Shown piece after piece: positions 48,325 to 58,616 of a stretch of DNA of 64,000 nucleotides. Positions within the stretch are counted from its first letter, which is position 1. Every line of letters begins with the position of its first letter. The DNA comes from Candidatus Kryptobacter tengchongensis. Its GTDB lineage: Bacteria; Bacteroidota; Ignavibacteria; Kryptoniales; Kryptoniaceae. Where the stretch lies: contig FAON01000004.1 in assembly GCA_001485605.1 (NCBI GenBank), positions 248,001 through 312,000 of the forward strand. Reading direction: 5' to 3'. The translations under genes and the position numbers were made by a program. The notes under the pieces are model-generated. The model saw nothing but the letters and a program-made list of their open reading frames with translations. It did no database searches and was not told where the DNA came from.

Positions 48325-49739
48325 CAGATCTGAGTCCCACCAACTGTAATTTCACTCACGAGTATTGTTGGTTGCCCTACCCCAACTGGGATATATTGAC
48401 CGTCCTTTCCACAACTTCCAGTTCGCTTCTCTATTTCAAGATCATTCCCCACCCCGATGACTTTTTTCATAATCTCCGGACCATTCCCAATTAAATTCGC
48501 TCCGCGGATTTGATATGTTATTTCACCATTTTCAATCAAATATCCTTCATTTACTTCAAAAACAAAATTTCCACTCACAATATCAACCTGCCCACCACCA
48601 AGTGACTTGGCATAAATCCCAAACTTTACACTTTTTATTAAATCATCAGGATTATCTTTACCAGCATCAATATAAGTATTTCTCATTCTGGGAAGCGGAT
48701 AATGTTTATATGATTCCCTGCGACCATTCCCTGTTGATTCAAGGTTCATGAGTTTAGCGTTCAATTTATCAAGCATATAACCTCTCAAAATCCCATTTTC
48801 AATTAAAATAGTTTTTTGCATCGGTGTTCCTTCATCATCAATTGCAAGCGAGCCTCTTGAATTTGGAACTGTGCCATCATCAATGATCGTAACAAGTTCA
48901 GAACAAACTTTTTGCCCAATCTTTCCTGAATACACCGAAATCCCTTTTCTATTAAAATCACCTTCAAGTCCATGCCCAACTGCCTCATGAACCAAAACAC
49001 CACCCCAACCAGATTTAATCACAACTGGAAAATTTCCAGCTGGGGCTGGTTTAGCACTTAACTTTGAAACCGCTTGACTTGCTGACTCAACACCAGCTTT
49101 TTCAGGTGAGTATCCCACCAAATAATCATATCCATATCTCCCACCCAAATAACTAACTCCCATCTCTCGCAGTCCATCATCAATAGCGATAGATGTTATA
49201 AAAATTCTAAACAAAGAGTCATCACTTTCAACGAATGTTCCTTCTGAATTTGCAACCCAGAAATACCGAAATGTTTCCTGATAATTTATATCAACCTGTT
49301 TTATCCGACCATCATAACTTCTTGCGGAATCATTCGCACGCCAAAGCCACTCAATTTTTTTATCCAGATCAAGAAGATAAATTGGCTTTTCAATTAAATA
49401 ATTTTGTTTTGCTTTCCTTTTTTCTTCAAGGTTAACACTTAAGATTTTTGAACTGCTATCGGCAATATATGAAGCGACCTCGGCGACATTTAAAATTTTC
49501 TCAAAGCTAAAATCATCAGTATAAGCATATCCAGTCCTTGTGCCAGAAATAACCCTTATTCCAAGCCCCGATGAAACCCCGGAATTTAAACTTTTTATTT
49601 TGTTCTCGGATAAATTTATCATTGTTTCAGTTTTATATTCAAAATAAATTTCAGCGAACTCCCCGCCTCTTGAAAGCGCTTTTTCAAGAACTTTTTTTAT
49701 CTGCCAACTTTCAAGTATTTCGGGCAAGATGAAACTCAT
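48324..49739 (-). CDS. tldD: TldD metalloprotease
   Basis: A 471-residue protein with the HEAVGH zinc motif at 251-256, preceded by SGWGGVLV. The C-terminal segment has [24 protein letters not shown] and [19 protein letters not shown], both typical of TldD. It forms a protease with TldE (PmbA), known for processing microcin precursors and peptide maturation. No TldE gene is next to it here, where the two are often adjacent. It overlaps ribBA upstream by four bases and the glycosidase gene downstream by one. Confidence 0.92.
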   Translation of the reverse strand: MSFILPEILESWQIKKVLEKALSRGGEFAEIYFEYKTETMINLSENKIKSLNSGVSSGLGIRVISGTRTGYAYTDDFSFEKILNVAEVASYIADSSSKILSVNLEEKRKAKQNYLIEKPIYLLDLDKKIEWLWRANDSARSYDGRIKQVDINYQETFRYFWVANSEGTFVESDDSLFRIFITSIAIDDGLREMGVSYLGGRYGYDYLVGYSPEKAGVESASQAVSKLSAKPAPAGNFPVVIKSGWGGVLVHEAVGHGLEGDFNRKGISVYSGKIGQKVCSELVTIIDDGTVPNSRGSLAIDDEGTPMQKTILIENGILRGYMLDKLNAKLMNLESTGNGRRESYKHYPLPRMRNTYIDAGKDNPDDLIKSVKFGIYAKSLGGGQVDIVSGNFVFEVNEGYLIENGEITYQIRGANLIGNGPEIMKKVIGVGNDLEIEKRTGSCGKDGQYIPVGVGQPTILVSEITVGGTQI

Positions 49740-50974
49740 GTCCCTTCATTTTCTTTCTTCTCATTCATCAAAATTAAATGCCCAAGTTTATCCCTTTTAG
49801 TTCGCAAATAATGAATATTGATATCGTTTGGCTGAATCTCAATTGGAACTCTTTCAACAACTTCAAGACCATAGCCAGCAAGACCGATGATCTTTTTGGG
49901 ATTATTTGTCAAAAGTCGCATCTTTTTTATCCCGAGATCAACAAGAATCTGTGCACCTATTCCATAATCTCTTAAATCAGGTTTAAATCCAAGCACTTCG
50001 TTTGCCTCAACTGTGTCTTTTCCTTCATCCTGCAATCTGTATGCTTTAATTTTATTTACAAGTCCAATTCCTCTGCCCTCTTGCCTCATGTAAAGCAAAA
50101 CCCCTCTACCCTCACGCTCAATCATTTTCATAGCCGAATGGAGCTGATCCCCACAATCACACCTAAAAGAGCCAAAAACATCACCAGTTAAACACTCCGA
50201 ATGAACACGGACAAGCACAGGCTCGCCATCATCAACTTTACCTTTGACAAGAGCAACATGAACTTTTCCATCTGTTAAACTTTCATATAGATGAAGCTCA
50301 AAGAAACCATATTTCGTTGGTAATTTCGTTGTTGTTATCTTTCTGATTAGTTTTTCTCTTTTAAGCCGATAACTTATTAAATCTTTTATTGTGATGATTT
50401 TAAGCCCAAACTTTTTCGCAATTTTAAAGAGTTCGGGAACACGAGCCATTGTTCCATCATCATTCATAATCTCGCAAAGCACACCTGCTGGATAAAGCCC
50501 AGCAAGTCGTGCAAGGTCAACCGCTGCTTCAGTATGTCCTGCTCTTCTCAAAACACCACCTTCAACCGCCTGAAGTGGGAAAATATGCCCTGGCTTTGCA
50601 AAATCCCCAGGCTTTGAATTTGGATCAACAATTGCCTGAATTGTCTTCGCTCTGTCAAAGGCGGAGATACCCGTCGTTGTCCCTTTCTTATAATCAACGC
50701 TTACAAGAAAAGCCGTGCCATGCCTTGATGTATTAAATTCAACCATGGGCTCAAATTCAAGCTCTTGTGCCCTCTGCTCCGTGATAGCAACACAAATTAA
50801 CCCCCTTCCATATTTTGCCATAAAATTAACAATTTCTGGCGTCACCTTCTCAGCTGCAACTATAAAATCACCTTCATTCTCCCTATCCTCATCATCAACA
50901 ACTATAACAATCTTGCCATTACGAATATCCTCTATCGCCTCATCTATCGTATTAAATTTCTCAACTGGCATCAT
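49736..50974 (-). CDS. ribBA: Bifunctional DHBP synthase / GTP cyclohydrolase II
   Basis: A 412-residue fusion. The N-terminal RibB domain (about 1-205) has [18 protein letters not shown] and [14 protein letters not shown]. The C-terminal RibA domain (about 210-405) has the zinc-site [20 protein letters not shown] and [14 protein letters not shown]. It makes both precursors of riboflavin ring synthesis in the cytoplasm. It starts a minus-strand series with tldD, the glycosidase and greA. No FMN riboswitch fits in the 37 bases between its start and the yajC terminator. Confidence 0.96.
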   Translation of the reverse strand: MMPVEKFNTIDEAIEDIRNGKIVIVVDDEDRENEGDFIVAAEKVTPEIVNFMAKYGRGLICVAITEQRAQELEFEPMVEFNTSRHGTAFLVSVDYKKGTTTGISAFDRAKTIQAIVDPNSKPGDFAKPGHIFPLQAVEGGVLRRAGHTEAAVDLARLAGLYPAGVLCEIMNDDGTMARVPELFKIAKKFGLKIITIKDLISYRLKREKLIRKITTTKLPTKYGFFELHLYESLTDGKVHVALVKGKVDDGEPVLVRVHSECLTGDVFGSFRCDCGDQLHSAMKMIEREGRGVLLYMRQEGRGIGLVNKIKAYRLQDEGKDTVEANEVLGFKPDLRDYGIGAQILVDLGIKKMRLLTNNPKKIIGLAGYGLEVVERVPIEIQPNDINIHYLRTKRDKLGHLILMNEKKENEGT

Positions 50975-51011
50975 AACTCACCTCCGAAAAAACTTATATT
51001 TAAAAAAATTT

Positions 51012-51032
51012 GGGACAGATTAACTCTGTCCC
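51012..51032 (-). terminator. Terminator after yajC
   Basis: An 8-bp stem GGGACAGA/TCTGTCCC with a 5-base loop, followed on the minus strand by AAATTTTTTTAAA. It separates yajC from ribBA. Confidence 0.82.
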
Positions 51033-51064
51033 TTTAAAGCAACAAGATATTTTAATTAACAAAA

Positions 51065-51370
51065 TCAGCCCTGACCTTCACGCGTCACAACAGCGATAGC
51101 AGCTTTCTCAAATTTAATTTTAACCCCATCATCAACTTCAATTAAAACAGTTTTATCATCAAGCCCGACAACTTTACCATGAATCCCACTTGAGGTTATA
51201 ACCTTATCGCCCTTTTTAAGGGAAGAGATTAACTTCTGATGCTCTTTAGCCCTTTTTTGCTGTGGTCTTATTATCAAGAAATAAAAGATCAAAAAGATAG
51301 CTAAAAACATTATTATCGTGCTGATCAAACTACTCGTAGCATCCGGTTGAGCCTGAAATAAAAGAATCAT
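51065..51370 (-). CDS. yajC: Preprotein translocase subunit YajC
   Basis: A 101-residue protein with a single membrane helix (about 15-38, followed by IIRPQQKRAKEHQKLI) and a soluble beta domain with GDKVITSSGIHGKVVGLDDKTVLIEV. It is an auxiliary component of the SecDF-YajC complex of the inner membrane. It is followed by a clear terminator. secD/secF are not in the window. Confidence 0.95.
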   Translation of the reverse strand: MILLFQAQPDATSSLISTIIMFLAIFLIFYFLIIRPQQKRAKEHQKLISSLKKGDKVITSSGIHGKVVGLDDKTVLIEVDDGVKIKFEKAAIAVVTREGQG

Positions 51371-51448
51371 AACTTTTCCTCCAAATAAATTTGCTTCTAA
51401 AATTTTGATTTAAGATAAAAAAATTAACCAAGATTTCAAAATTTGAGT

Positions 51449-51730
51449 TCAAAACATCGTTACTATCTCATTTTCATACTCTGGGAAGTAATGGTTTATC
51501 TCGCGAAGATTAAAGCGTTTCAGGATTGATGTGTTTGGTTCACGATCAAGCAAAAACTCAAATGATAAATAAACAAGTTTTTCTGCAGTTATCCTTCCCT
51601 CCGTTAACTTTTTGAAATAACTTTCTTCAAGCGAGACGATGTGCGTCGTTTGAGTTTTCCCCGAAACCGTGACCTCAAACTCTGCAACTGGGAATGGTTT
51701 TATCTGTTTTACCTCAATTTGATATGCCAT
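51449..51730 (-). CDS. Small conserved protein of unknown function
   Basis: A 93-residue cytoplasmic protein with no signal peptide. A beta-strand N-terminus (FPVAEFEVTVSGKTQTTHIVSL) leads into helices (TEGRITAEKLVYLSFEFLLDREPNTSILKRF) and a closing INHYFPEYENEI. Short proteins of this exact pattern are found in many bacteria, but I know no function. It lies between the permease and yajC genes on the same strand. Confidence 0.75.
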   Translation of the reverse strand: MAYQIEVKQIKPFPVAEFEVTVSGKTQTTHIVSLEESYFKKLTEGRITAEKLVYLSFEFLLDREPNTSILKRFNLREINHYFPEYENEIVTMF

Positions 51731-51745
51731 GGCTTTTGAAGAAAT

Positions 51746-53092
51746 TTATTTTAATGCAAGGAAAATATACCTTGCAAGAAAAACAAATGTCAAAACAATT
51801 ATTATCCAATTTATCTCCTTGAACCTCCCACTAAATAACTTCACAAGCGTGTAAGATGTAAAACCAATCGCTATGCCATCAGCAATGCTGAATGTTAAGG
51901 GGATTGCAAGCATAGTTATAAAAGCAGGAATTGACTCCGTGAAATCTTCCCAATTTATTTGGACAACTGGTCTAACCATCATACTTCCAACGATTATCAA
52001 AGCAGGAGCAGTTATCGGATAAAGAACATAACCAGGTGCGAGCTCAACCCCACCACCAATTAACTTAACAATCGGATAGAAGAAAAGCGATATTAGAAAG
52101 AAAAAGGCGACAAAAATTGAAGTTAAACCAGTTCTTCCACCCACAGCAACACCGGATGCGCTTTCAATATAGGCAGTTACAGTTGATGTCCCAAGCAAAG
52201 CTCCAAATGTCGTCCCAAGTGCATCTGATAGCAAAGCCTTCTCAGCTCGTGGAAGCTTCCCGTCTTTCCCAACAAGCCCGGCTGCTTGCCCAACTCCAAT
52301 CAATGTCCCAACAGTATCAAACAAAACCATATAAAGAAAAACAAGAACCGCAACAATAAATGTAATGTCAAAAAAATTTGAAAAATCAAGTTTTAAAAAT
52401 GCCGACTCTTTAACCTCCGGAAGCGAAAAAATTTTACCTTCAAACTTAACCACACCTAAAATAACTGAAAGAATAGTTGAAAAGATTATCCCAATTAAAA
52501 TTGAGCCCTTAACTCCACGAGCAAGGAGAATTGATGTAAAAATTAACCCAATAATTGAAATTAAAACTTCAATCCTGTGTATTTCCCCAAGTTGAGGCAA
52601 ATGTGTTCCGGAGTTAATTTTTATTATTCCACCCTGAAGGAAACCTATCAAAGTTATAAATAAACCAATTCCTGTTGCTATTGAATTTTTTAAACACCCG
52701 GGCATAGCATCAATCACAGCCTCCCTCAACTTAACAAGCGAAAGAACACTAAAAAGAACCCCGGAGAGAAAAACAATGGCAAGTGCAGATTGCCAAGAAA
52801 GTTTCATGCTTCCAACAACGGTATAAGCAAAAAAGAAATTTTCCCCCATCCCCGGAGCAAGCGCAATTGGATAATTTGCAAGCAAAGCCATTATTATTGA
52901 TCCAATTGCAGACCCAATGCATGTTGCAATAAGCCCAGCCCCGAAATCAATCCCAGCGTGTGATAAAACAACAGGTTGAACAAAAATTATATACGACATC
53001 GTCATAAAAGTTGTAATACCAGCGATGAACTCAATTTTAATGTTCGTGTTTCTCTTGCTAATCTCAAAAGTCTTTTCAAGAATATCTTTCAT
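51746..53092 (-). CDS. NCS2 family purine permease (AzgA-like)
   Basis: A membrane protein of about 448 residues with roughly 12 to 14 hydrophobic segments. The start KDILEKTFEISKRNTNIKIEFIAGITTFMTMSYII and the motifs APGMGENFFFAYTVV, LFDTVGTLIGVGQAAGLV and LGTSTVTAYIESASGVAVGGRTGL are those of the AzgA/GhxP adenine/guanine/hypoxanthine permeases. I preferred the ATG at 53092; another in-frame ATG is at 53107. It imports purine bases with protons. It is probably expressed with the small gene downstream. Confidence 0.93.
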   Translation of the reverse strand: MKDILEKTFEISKRNTNIKIEFIAGITTFMTMSYIIFVQPVVLSHAGIDFGAGLIATCIGSAIGSIIMALLANYPIALAPGMGENFFFAYTVVGSMKLSWQSALAIVFLSGVLFSVLSLVKLREAVIDAMPGCLKNSIATGIGLFITLIGFLQGGIIKINSGTHLPQLGEIHRIEVLISIIGLIFTSILLARGVKGSILIGIIFSTILSVILGVVKFEGKIFSLPEVKESAFLKLDFSNFFDITFIVAVLVFLYMVLFDTVGTLIGVGQAAGLVGKDGKLPRAEKALLSDALGTTFGALLGTSTVTAYIESASGVAVGGRTGLTSIFVAFFFLISLFFYPIVKLIGGGVELAPGYVLYPITAPALIIVGSMMVRPVVQINWEDFTESIPAFITMLAIPLTFSIADGIAIGFTSYTLVKLFSGRFKEINWIIIVLTFVFLARYIFLALK

Positions 53093-53341
53093 AACAGGAT
53101 ACAACATTAAATTTTTGATTCCAAAAATTTATAATAAAAAATTTCATCAAAATCAACCTGAACCCGTTCCCAATTTGTGTTGCACTATTAGCACCTTTAG
53201 CGCCCCCAATTTTGCCTTATTTAATTTGACAAATGATTTTAAAATAACTATATTTACTTAAGGGAAGTTGTTCTTATGAAACTGGCATAACATCTCAAAT
53301 GTTAAAGAAAATGAACACAAACAAAATAAAATAAATTCACC

Positions 53342-55837
53342 ATGGAAGGAAATTTCTCTAATCGGGTTCAAGAAGTCATAAGATTAAGTCGCGAAGAAGC
53401 GTTGCGATTGGGTCATGATTATATTGGAACAGAGCATCTCTTGCTGGGGATAATCAGGGAAGGAGAAGGTCTTGCAGTCAAAATCCTGCGTAATCTTGGT
53501 TGTGATCTTTACAAGCTCAAAAAAGCAATTGAAGACACTGTCAGGACAACTGGTGGAACGATGGTTATGGGAAGTTTGCCATTGACAAAGCAAGCAGAGA
53601 AAGTTTTGAAAATCACTTATCTTGAAGCTAAGCTTTACAAATCCGATGTGATCGGCACCGAGCATCTTCTTCTCTCTATTTTAAGGGATGAAGATAACCT
53701 TGCATCCCAAATTTTAAGACAGTTTGGAGTAACATATGAAGCAGTACGCAATGAACTTGACAATATATTGAGCGGGAAATCAGGTTTCACTGAAAGAACA
53801 AAACCATTTGAATCGACAAAATCTCAAGAAAGAACAAAAACACCCGTCCTTGACAATTTCAGCAGAGATTTGACTAAACTTGCCATTGAAGGAAAACTTG
53901 ATCCTGTAATTGGCAGAGATAAAGAAATTGACAGAGTTGCACAGATCTTAAGCAGGAGAAAGAAAAATAATCCCGTCCTAATAGGAGAACCAGGCGTTGG
54001 AAAAACGGCAATCGTTGAAGGGCTTGCCCTAAGAATTGTGCAGAAAAAAGTCTCAAGAGTTTTACATAATAAGAGGATTGTCCAACTTGATCTTGCAGCT
54101 CTTGTTGCAGGGACAAAATACCGTGGTCAATTTGAGGAAAGAGTAAAAGCGATTTTAAATGAACTTGAAAAAGCAAGGGATGTGATTTTGTTTATAGATG
54201 AATTACATACAATAGTGGGTGCAGGTGGAGCTTCAGGCTCCCTTGATGCTTCAAATATGTTTAAACCAGCCCTCGCAAGAGGTGAACTTCAATGTATAGG
54301 CGCCACAACACTTGACGAATATCGCCAATATATTGAAAAAGATGGAGCGCTTGAGAGAAGATTTCAAAAAGTTATGATTGACCCACCAAGCGTTGAAGAA
54401 ACAATTTACATCTTGATGAATATAAAAGACAAATACGAAGAACATCACAATGTAAGATATACAGATAAAGCAATTGAAGCGTGCGTTAGATTAAGCGATA
54501 GATACATAACTGATCGTTACCTGCCTGATAAAGCAATTGATGTGATGGATGAAGCAGGTGCAAGAGTTCACCTGTCACATATCGTCGTCCCGAAGGAAAT
54601 TGTTGAGTTGGAAGAAGAGATTGAAAGAATTAGACAACTAAAAAATCAAGTTGTTAAAAATCAAGACTTTGAACAAGCTGCAAGGCTGAGAGATCTTGAG
54701 AAAAAACTTCTTAGCGACCTTGAAATAGCAAAACGTGAATGGGAAATAAAAGCCCAAAGCATGGTTTTTGAGGTTACAGAAGAAGATATAGCTGAGGTTG
54801 TCGCAATGATGACTGGAATACCGGTAAATAAGATAAGTCAGTCGGAGTCGGAAAAATTAATGAATATGGAACAAGAACTTAAGAAACAAGTTGTAGGACA
54901 AGACGAAGCAATTGAAAAATTAACGCGAGCTATAAGAAGAGCAAGGGCGGGATTGAAAGACCCAAGAAGACCAATAGGTTCATTTATCTTCCTTGGACCA
55001 ACTGGCGTCGGAAAAACCGAACTTGCTAAGGCTCTCGCAAGGTATTTGTTTGATACCGAAGATGCTTTGATAAGGATTGATATGTCAGAATATATGGAAA
55101 AATTTAATGTTTCAAGATTAATAGGTGCTCCTCCTGGATATGTCGGATATGAAGAGGGTGGGCAGTTAACTGAAAAAGTTAGAAGAAAACCTTACTCTGT
55201 CGTTTTATTTGATGAAATTGAGAAAGCGCATCCCGATGTGTTTAATATCTTGCTTCAAGTTCTTGATGATGGTCAACTTACGGATAGCCTTGGCAGAAGA
55301 GTTGATTTCAGAAATACTGTTATAATTATGACATCAAACATTGGAACAAGGGATATAAAAATCACTGGGGGAATTGGGTTTGGAATAAGCGAAACACCAA
55401 AAGATAGGTTTGAAGCAATGAAAGCAACAATTGAGGAAGCGGTGAAACGAGTCTTTAGCCCCGAGTTTTTGAACAGAATTGATGAAATAATCATATTCAA
55501 ACCACTTGAGAAAGAGCATATAATTCAAATTGTTGATATTGCGGTTCAGGATATAATGAAAAGGCTAAAGACAATGAATATGTCGCTTGAGCTCACAAGA
55601 AGTGCAAAGGAGTTCCTCGCTGAAAAAGGTTATGATCCCGCTTTCGGAGCCAGACCATTAAAACGTGCTGTTCAAAAATATCTTGAAGAGCCACTTTCAG
55701 AAGAAATCTTAAAGGGTAAATTTACATCTGGAAGTGTAATCAAAGTAAAACTGTCAAAAAATCGTGATGAACTTGTATTTTACGAGGCTGGGAAACAAAA
55801 GGATGAACCTGAAGAGCTTGCTGAGGAAGAAAAATAA
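53342..55837 (+). CDS. clpC: ClpC-type AAA+ ATPase
   Basis: An 831-residue HSP100 protein. It has the double Clp_N domain (about 1-145, with GTEHLLLGIIREGEG and GTEHLLLSILRDEDN), a first AAA+ module with Walker A GEPGVGKT (about 220), a UVR coiled-coil segment (KNQDFEQAARLRDLEKKL, about 440), and a second AAA+ module with GPTGVGKTE (about 555). A C-terminal D2-small domain follows. The UVR segment marks ClpC rather than ClpB. It unfolds proteins, usually for ClpP. The 234 bases upstream hold no gene and no operator I could identify. Confidence 0.95.
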   Translation: MEGNFSNRVQEVIRLSREEALRLGHDYIGTEHLLLGIIREGEGLAVKILRNLGCDLYKLKKAIEDTVRTTGGTMVMGSLPLTKQAEKVLKITYLEAKLYKSDVIGTEHLLLSILRDEDNLASQILRQFGVTYEAVRNELDNILSGKSGFTERTKPFESTKSQERTKTPVLDNFSRDLTKLAIEGKLDPVIGRDKEIDRVAQILSRRKKNNPVLIGEPGVGKTAIVEGLALRIVQKKVSRVLHNKRIVQLDLAALVAGTKYRGQFEERVKAILNELEKARDVILFIDELHTIVGAGGASGSLDASNMFKPALARGELQCIGATTLDEYRQYIEKDGALERRFQKVMIDPPSVEETIYILMNIKDKYEEHHNVRYTDKAIEACVRLSDRYITDRYLPDKAIDVMDEAGARVHLSHIVVPKEIVELEEEIERIRQLKNQVVKNQDFEQAARLRDLEKKLLSDLEIAKREWEIKAQSMVFEVTEEDIAEVVAMMTGIPVNKISQSESEKLMNMEQELKKQVVGQDEAIEKLTRAIRRARAGLKDPRRPIGSFIFLGPTGVGKTELAKALARYLFDTEDALIRIDMSEYMEKFNVSRLIGAPPGYVGYEEGGQLTEKVRRKPYSVVLFDEIEKAHPDVFNILLQVLDDGQLTDSLGRRVDFRNTVIIMTSNIGTRDIKITGGIGFGISETPKDRFEAMKATIEEAVKRVFSPEFLNRIDEIIIFKPLEKEHIIQIVDIAVQDIMKRLKTMNMSLELTRSAKEFLAEKGYDPAFGARPLKRAVQKYLEEPLSEEILKGKFTSGSVIKVKLSKNRDELVFYEAGKQKDEPEELAEEEK

Positions 55838-55844
55838 TTAATTC

Positions 55845-55874
55845 AAGTGGACGGTTTCCCAAGCCGTCCACTTT
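55845..55874 (+). terminator. Terminator after clpC
   Basis: A 10-bp perfect stem AAGTGGACGG/CCGTCCACTT with a 9-base loop, followed by TATTAAAA, weak in T. It lies 8 bases past the clpC stop and 23 bases before pyrE. Confidence 0.75.
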
Positions 55875-55896
55875 ATTAAAATAAAATCTCCTTACT

Positions 55897-56487
55897 ATGC
55901 AATTCTCTCAAATTTCAACCGAGGATGTTTTAAAGATTTTCAAAGAAACAGGGGCTCTTCTTGAGGGTCATTTTCTTCTTACTTCCGGACTTCACAGCTC
56001 AAAGTATTTTCAATGTGCTAAAGTTTTACAGTATCCAGAATATGCTGAACTTTTATGTAGACAAATAGCAAGACATTTTTACACAAGTGAAATTGAACTC
56101 GTTGTTTCTCCAGCAATAGGTGGAATTATCGTCGGGTATGAGGTTGCACGACAACTTGAAGCAAGAAATATATTCGCTGAAAGAGAGGGCGGTGTTATGA
56201 AGTTAAGACGCGGGTTTGGAATAAAACCTGGAGAACGAGTCCTCGTCTGCGAAGATGTCGTGACAACCGGTGGAAGCGTTTTTGAAGTCATTGATCTCGT
56301 AAAAAATGCCGGCGGAAAATTGATAGGTGTCGGTTGCATCGTTGACAGAAGCGGTGGTAAAATTGATTTCGGGACAAGATTTGCTTCCGTCATTAAACTT
56401 GAAGTCCCAACTTTTAAACCTGAAGAATGTCCATTGTGTAAAGAAGGAATTGAAATTGAAAAACCAGGAAGTAGAGGGATTTACTAA
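55897..56487 (+). CDS. pyrE: Orotate phosphoribosyltransferase
   Basis: A 196-residue type I phosphoribosyltransferase. The PRPP-binding motif [14 protein letters not shown] is at about residues 117-130, and the N-terminal [15 protein letters not shown] with EREGG near 88 is characteristic of PyrE. It makes orotidine monophosphate in pyrimidine synthesis. A cysteine-bearing tail ([15 protein letters not shown]) is like that of many bacterial PyrE proteins. The next gene starts 17 bases later. Confidence 0.94.
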   Translation: MQFSQISTEDVLKIFKETGALLEGHFLLTSGLHSSKYFQCAKVLQYPEYAELLCRQIARHFYTSEIELVVSPAIGGIIVGYEVARQLEARNIFAEREGGVMKLRRGFGIKPGERVLVCEDVVTTGGSVFEVIDLVKNAGGKLIGVGCIVDRSGGKIDFGTRFASVIKLEVPTFKPEECPLCKEGIEIEKPGSRGIY

Positions 56488-56504
56488 AAAAATTTATTTG
56501 CCTT

Positions 56505-57074
56505 ATGCAAAACGAGAAAATAATGGGAAATATGAAACTTAAGAAAAGAAATATAATTTATCGTGGGAAGGTTTTTGACATAATTGTTGATGAGCTTGAA
56601 TATTTTGAATCAAAAAATCATACAATTCGTGAAGTAGTTCAACATCCAGGCGGTGCTGTTGTCCTTGGGCTTCTTCAAGACCAAAGAATAATTTTGATAA
56701 AACAGTATAGATACCCAATTGACAAATTTATATATGAATTACCAGCTGGAAAGCTTGACCAAGGAGAAGACCCAAAAGTTTGTGCGATAAGAGAACTTGA
56801 AGAAGAAACAGGATTCAAGCCAGAAAGAATTGAACTTTTAACCTACATTTATACAAGCCCTGGATTTTGCACTGAAAAACTTTACATCTATTTAGCAGAA
56901 AATTTACAGAAAAAGAAACAAAACCTTGAGGAAGGAGAAGTTTTATCAGTTGAATTTAAAACAATTGATGAAGCTGTAGATATGATTCTAAAAGGTGAAA
57001 TCGTTGACGCTAAATCAATCGCCGGAATAATGATTGCCGAAAAAATTTTAAAACAACGATGGGGGAGGAAATAA
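56505..57074 (+). CDS. Nudix hydrolase, ADP-ribose pyrophosphatase type
   Basis: A 189-residue protein with the Nudix box beginning at GEDPKVCAIRELEEETGF and the preceding ELPAGKLDQ, as in ADP-ribose pyrophosphatases (NudF-like). The N-terminal strand set (IIYRGKVFDIIVDELEY, VVQHPGGAVVLGLL) is the dimer-forming domain of this group. Alternative in-frame starts at 56523 and 56532 would be equally good. It hydrolyses ADP-ribose and related compounds. Its last 16 bases overlap a tiny zinc-ribbon gene. Confidence 0.88.
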   Translation: MQNEKIMGNMKLKKRNIIYRGKVFDIIVDELEYFESKNHTIREVVQHPGGAVVLGLLQDQRIILIKQYRYPIDKFIYELPAGKLDQGEDPKVCAIRELEEETGFKPERIELLTYIYTSPGFCTEKLYIYLAENLQKKKQNLEEGEVLSVEFKTIDEAVDMILKGEIVDAKSIAGIMIAEKILKQRWGRK

Positions 57075-57238
57075 AAAACGGAAATAGACAGTTCAATGTT
57101 GAAATGAAAAAATGTATTTTTAAAGGTTGTTCCGGAAATCTTGAAGAGATAAGTTATTATGAGCGAAATAACTGGATCACCGTTGAATATCAATGCAAAA
57201 AATGTAAAAGAAAATTTACCGTCAAAATAGAAACATAA
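57059..57238 (+). CDS. Tiny zinc-ribbon protein (59 residues)
   Basis: A 59-residue reading frame fitted exactly between the Nudix and photolyase genes: it overlaps the first by 16 bases and ends two bases before the second. Cys19-x4-Cys24 and Cys46-x2-Cys49 make a plausible zinc ribbon. The reading has normal local codon use and no stop. It has no signal peptide or membrane helix. Tight packing supports a real gene. The role is unknown; many such ribbons bind RNA or act as subunits. Confidence 0.6.
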   Translation: MGEEIKNGNRQFNVEMKKCIFKGCSGNLEEISYYERNNWITVEYQCKKCKRKFTVKIET

Positions 57239-57240
57239 AA

Positions 57241-58611
57241 ATGAAAGTTGATATCTTATGGTTTAGGCGTGATCTCAGAACAAAAGATAACCCTTTGCTA
57301 TCCCTTCCCGAGTTTTATGTTTTACCAGTTTTCATATTTGATAAAAATATCCTTGGTAAACTACCTAAAGATGACAAAAGGATAACCTTTATATTTGACA
57401 AGGTGATAAAATTAAAAAACAATTTAAAAAGCCTTGGGCTTGATCTTGCAATCTTTTATGGAAAACCTTTGGATGTTTTTGATCTCATATCAGAAAGATA
57501 TCAAATAAGAAAAATTTTTGCCTCTGGGGATTGGGATAGTTACGCAAGAGAAAGAGATAGACAAATCTCATCAAAGTATAACCTTCAACTTGTCCATGAT
57601 AACTTCCTAATAGAACCAAATCTGATTTATAACCTGCAGGGCAAACCTTACACAGTTTTTTCCCACTTTGAAAAAGCTGTATCAAAATTAATTTATGAGC
57701 ACGCCAAACTTGAATATAAACCGAAAGAAACACTTAACCTCGCAGATTTTGAATATTCAAAGATCATAAAGGTATGTGAAACCATAGAACTCTTACCCAT
57801 AGACATAAAAAGCATAGGATTTGAAAAACAGACATTAACCTTTGAAGGGGCTATAAAAGAGCCAAAGGAACTTTTAGACAGATTTGAAAAACAAGTAGAT
57901 TTTTATGAAGAGAATAGAAACTATCCTTTTTTAAATGCCACATCCCTTTTAAGTGTTCATCTACGGTTTGGAACTATATCAGTAAGAGAGATATTCAGAT
58001 GGGCTATTGAACACGATAAGAAAGGGAAGTTTATAAGCGAGTTAATCTGGCGAGAATTCTTCAACTATATCTTATATCACTACCCATACAGTGAGTTTGA
58101 AAACTTTAGGAAGGATATAACGGTAGATTGGCGGGAAGACCATAAAAAGTTTGAAGCTTGGAAAAAAGGGCTGACAGGATTTCCCCTTGTGGATGCAGGA
58201 ATGCGCCAACTTGAACAAGAGGGTTATATACATAACCGTGTTAGAATGGTTGTAGCAAGCTTTCTAACAAAGAATTTGCATATTGATTGGAGGCTTGGCG
58301 AAGAATATTTTTCCCTTAAACTTTTGGACTATGAGGCTTCTTCAAACATAGGTAATTGGCAATGGAACGCAGGAGTTGGCACGGACACAAAGATAAGGTT
58401 TTTTAATCCATTTTTACAATCTTTAAAATTTGACCCTAACGGAGACTATATAAAAAAATACATCCCAGAGTTAAGAAAATTAGACCCCAAGTATCTACAT
58501 AGCCAAGAGTTTTTTGTAAAAGAAAAGATATCGGGCTACCCAAAACCCTTGGTAGATCTAAAACAATCTATATCAAAATTCAAAGAAATTTACCACAGAA
58601 AAAATATATAA
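57241..58611 (+). CDS. phr: DNA photolyase (class I, cryptochrome/photolyase family)
   Basis: A 456-residue protein. The N-terminal antenna-binding alpha/beta domain starts DILWFRRDLRTKDNP, and the C-terminal FAD domain has ELIWREFFNYILYHYP, FPLVDAGMRQLEQEGYIHNRVRM and ASSNIGNWQWNAGVGTD, typical of CPD photolyases. It repairs cyclobutane pyrimidine dimers with blue light. It is followed after five bases by a TudS-DUF1722 gene, an arrangement paralleled by ybgA-phr in E. coli. It is slightly richer in ATA codons than neighbours, so acquisition by transfer is possible but weakly supported. Confidence 0.93.
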   Translation: MKVDILWFRRDLRTKDNPLLSLPEFYVLPVFIFDKNILGKLPKDDKRITFIFDKVIKLKNNLKSLGLDLAIFYGKPLDVFDLISERYQIRKIFASGDWDSYARERDRQISSKYNLQLVHDNFLIEPNLIYNLQGKPYTVFSHFEKAVSKLIYEHAKLEYKPKETLNLADFEYSKIIKVCETIELLPIDIKSIGFEKQTLTFEGAIKEPKELLDRFEKQVDFYEENRNYPFLNATSLLSVHLRFGTISVREIFRWAIEHDKKGKFISELIWREFFNYILYHYPYSEFENFRKDITVDWREDHKKFEAWKKGLTGFPLVDAGMRQLEQEGYIHNRVRMVVASFLTKNLHIDWRLGEEYFSLKLLDYEASSNIGNWQWNAGVGTDTKIRFFNPFLQSLKFDPNGDYIKKYIPELRKLDPKYLHSQEFFVKEKISGYPKPLVDLKQSISKFKEIYHRKNI

Positions 58612-58616
58612 GAGAG

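Noticed and set aside
50975-51064. FMN riboswitch upstream of ribBA
   Set aside because: The gap after the yajC terminator is about 37 bases, far too short for the aptamer.
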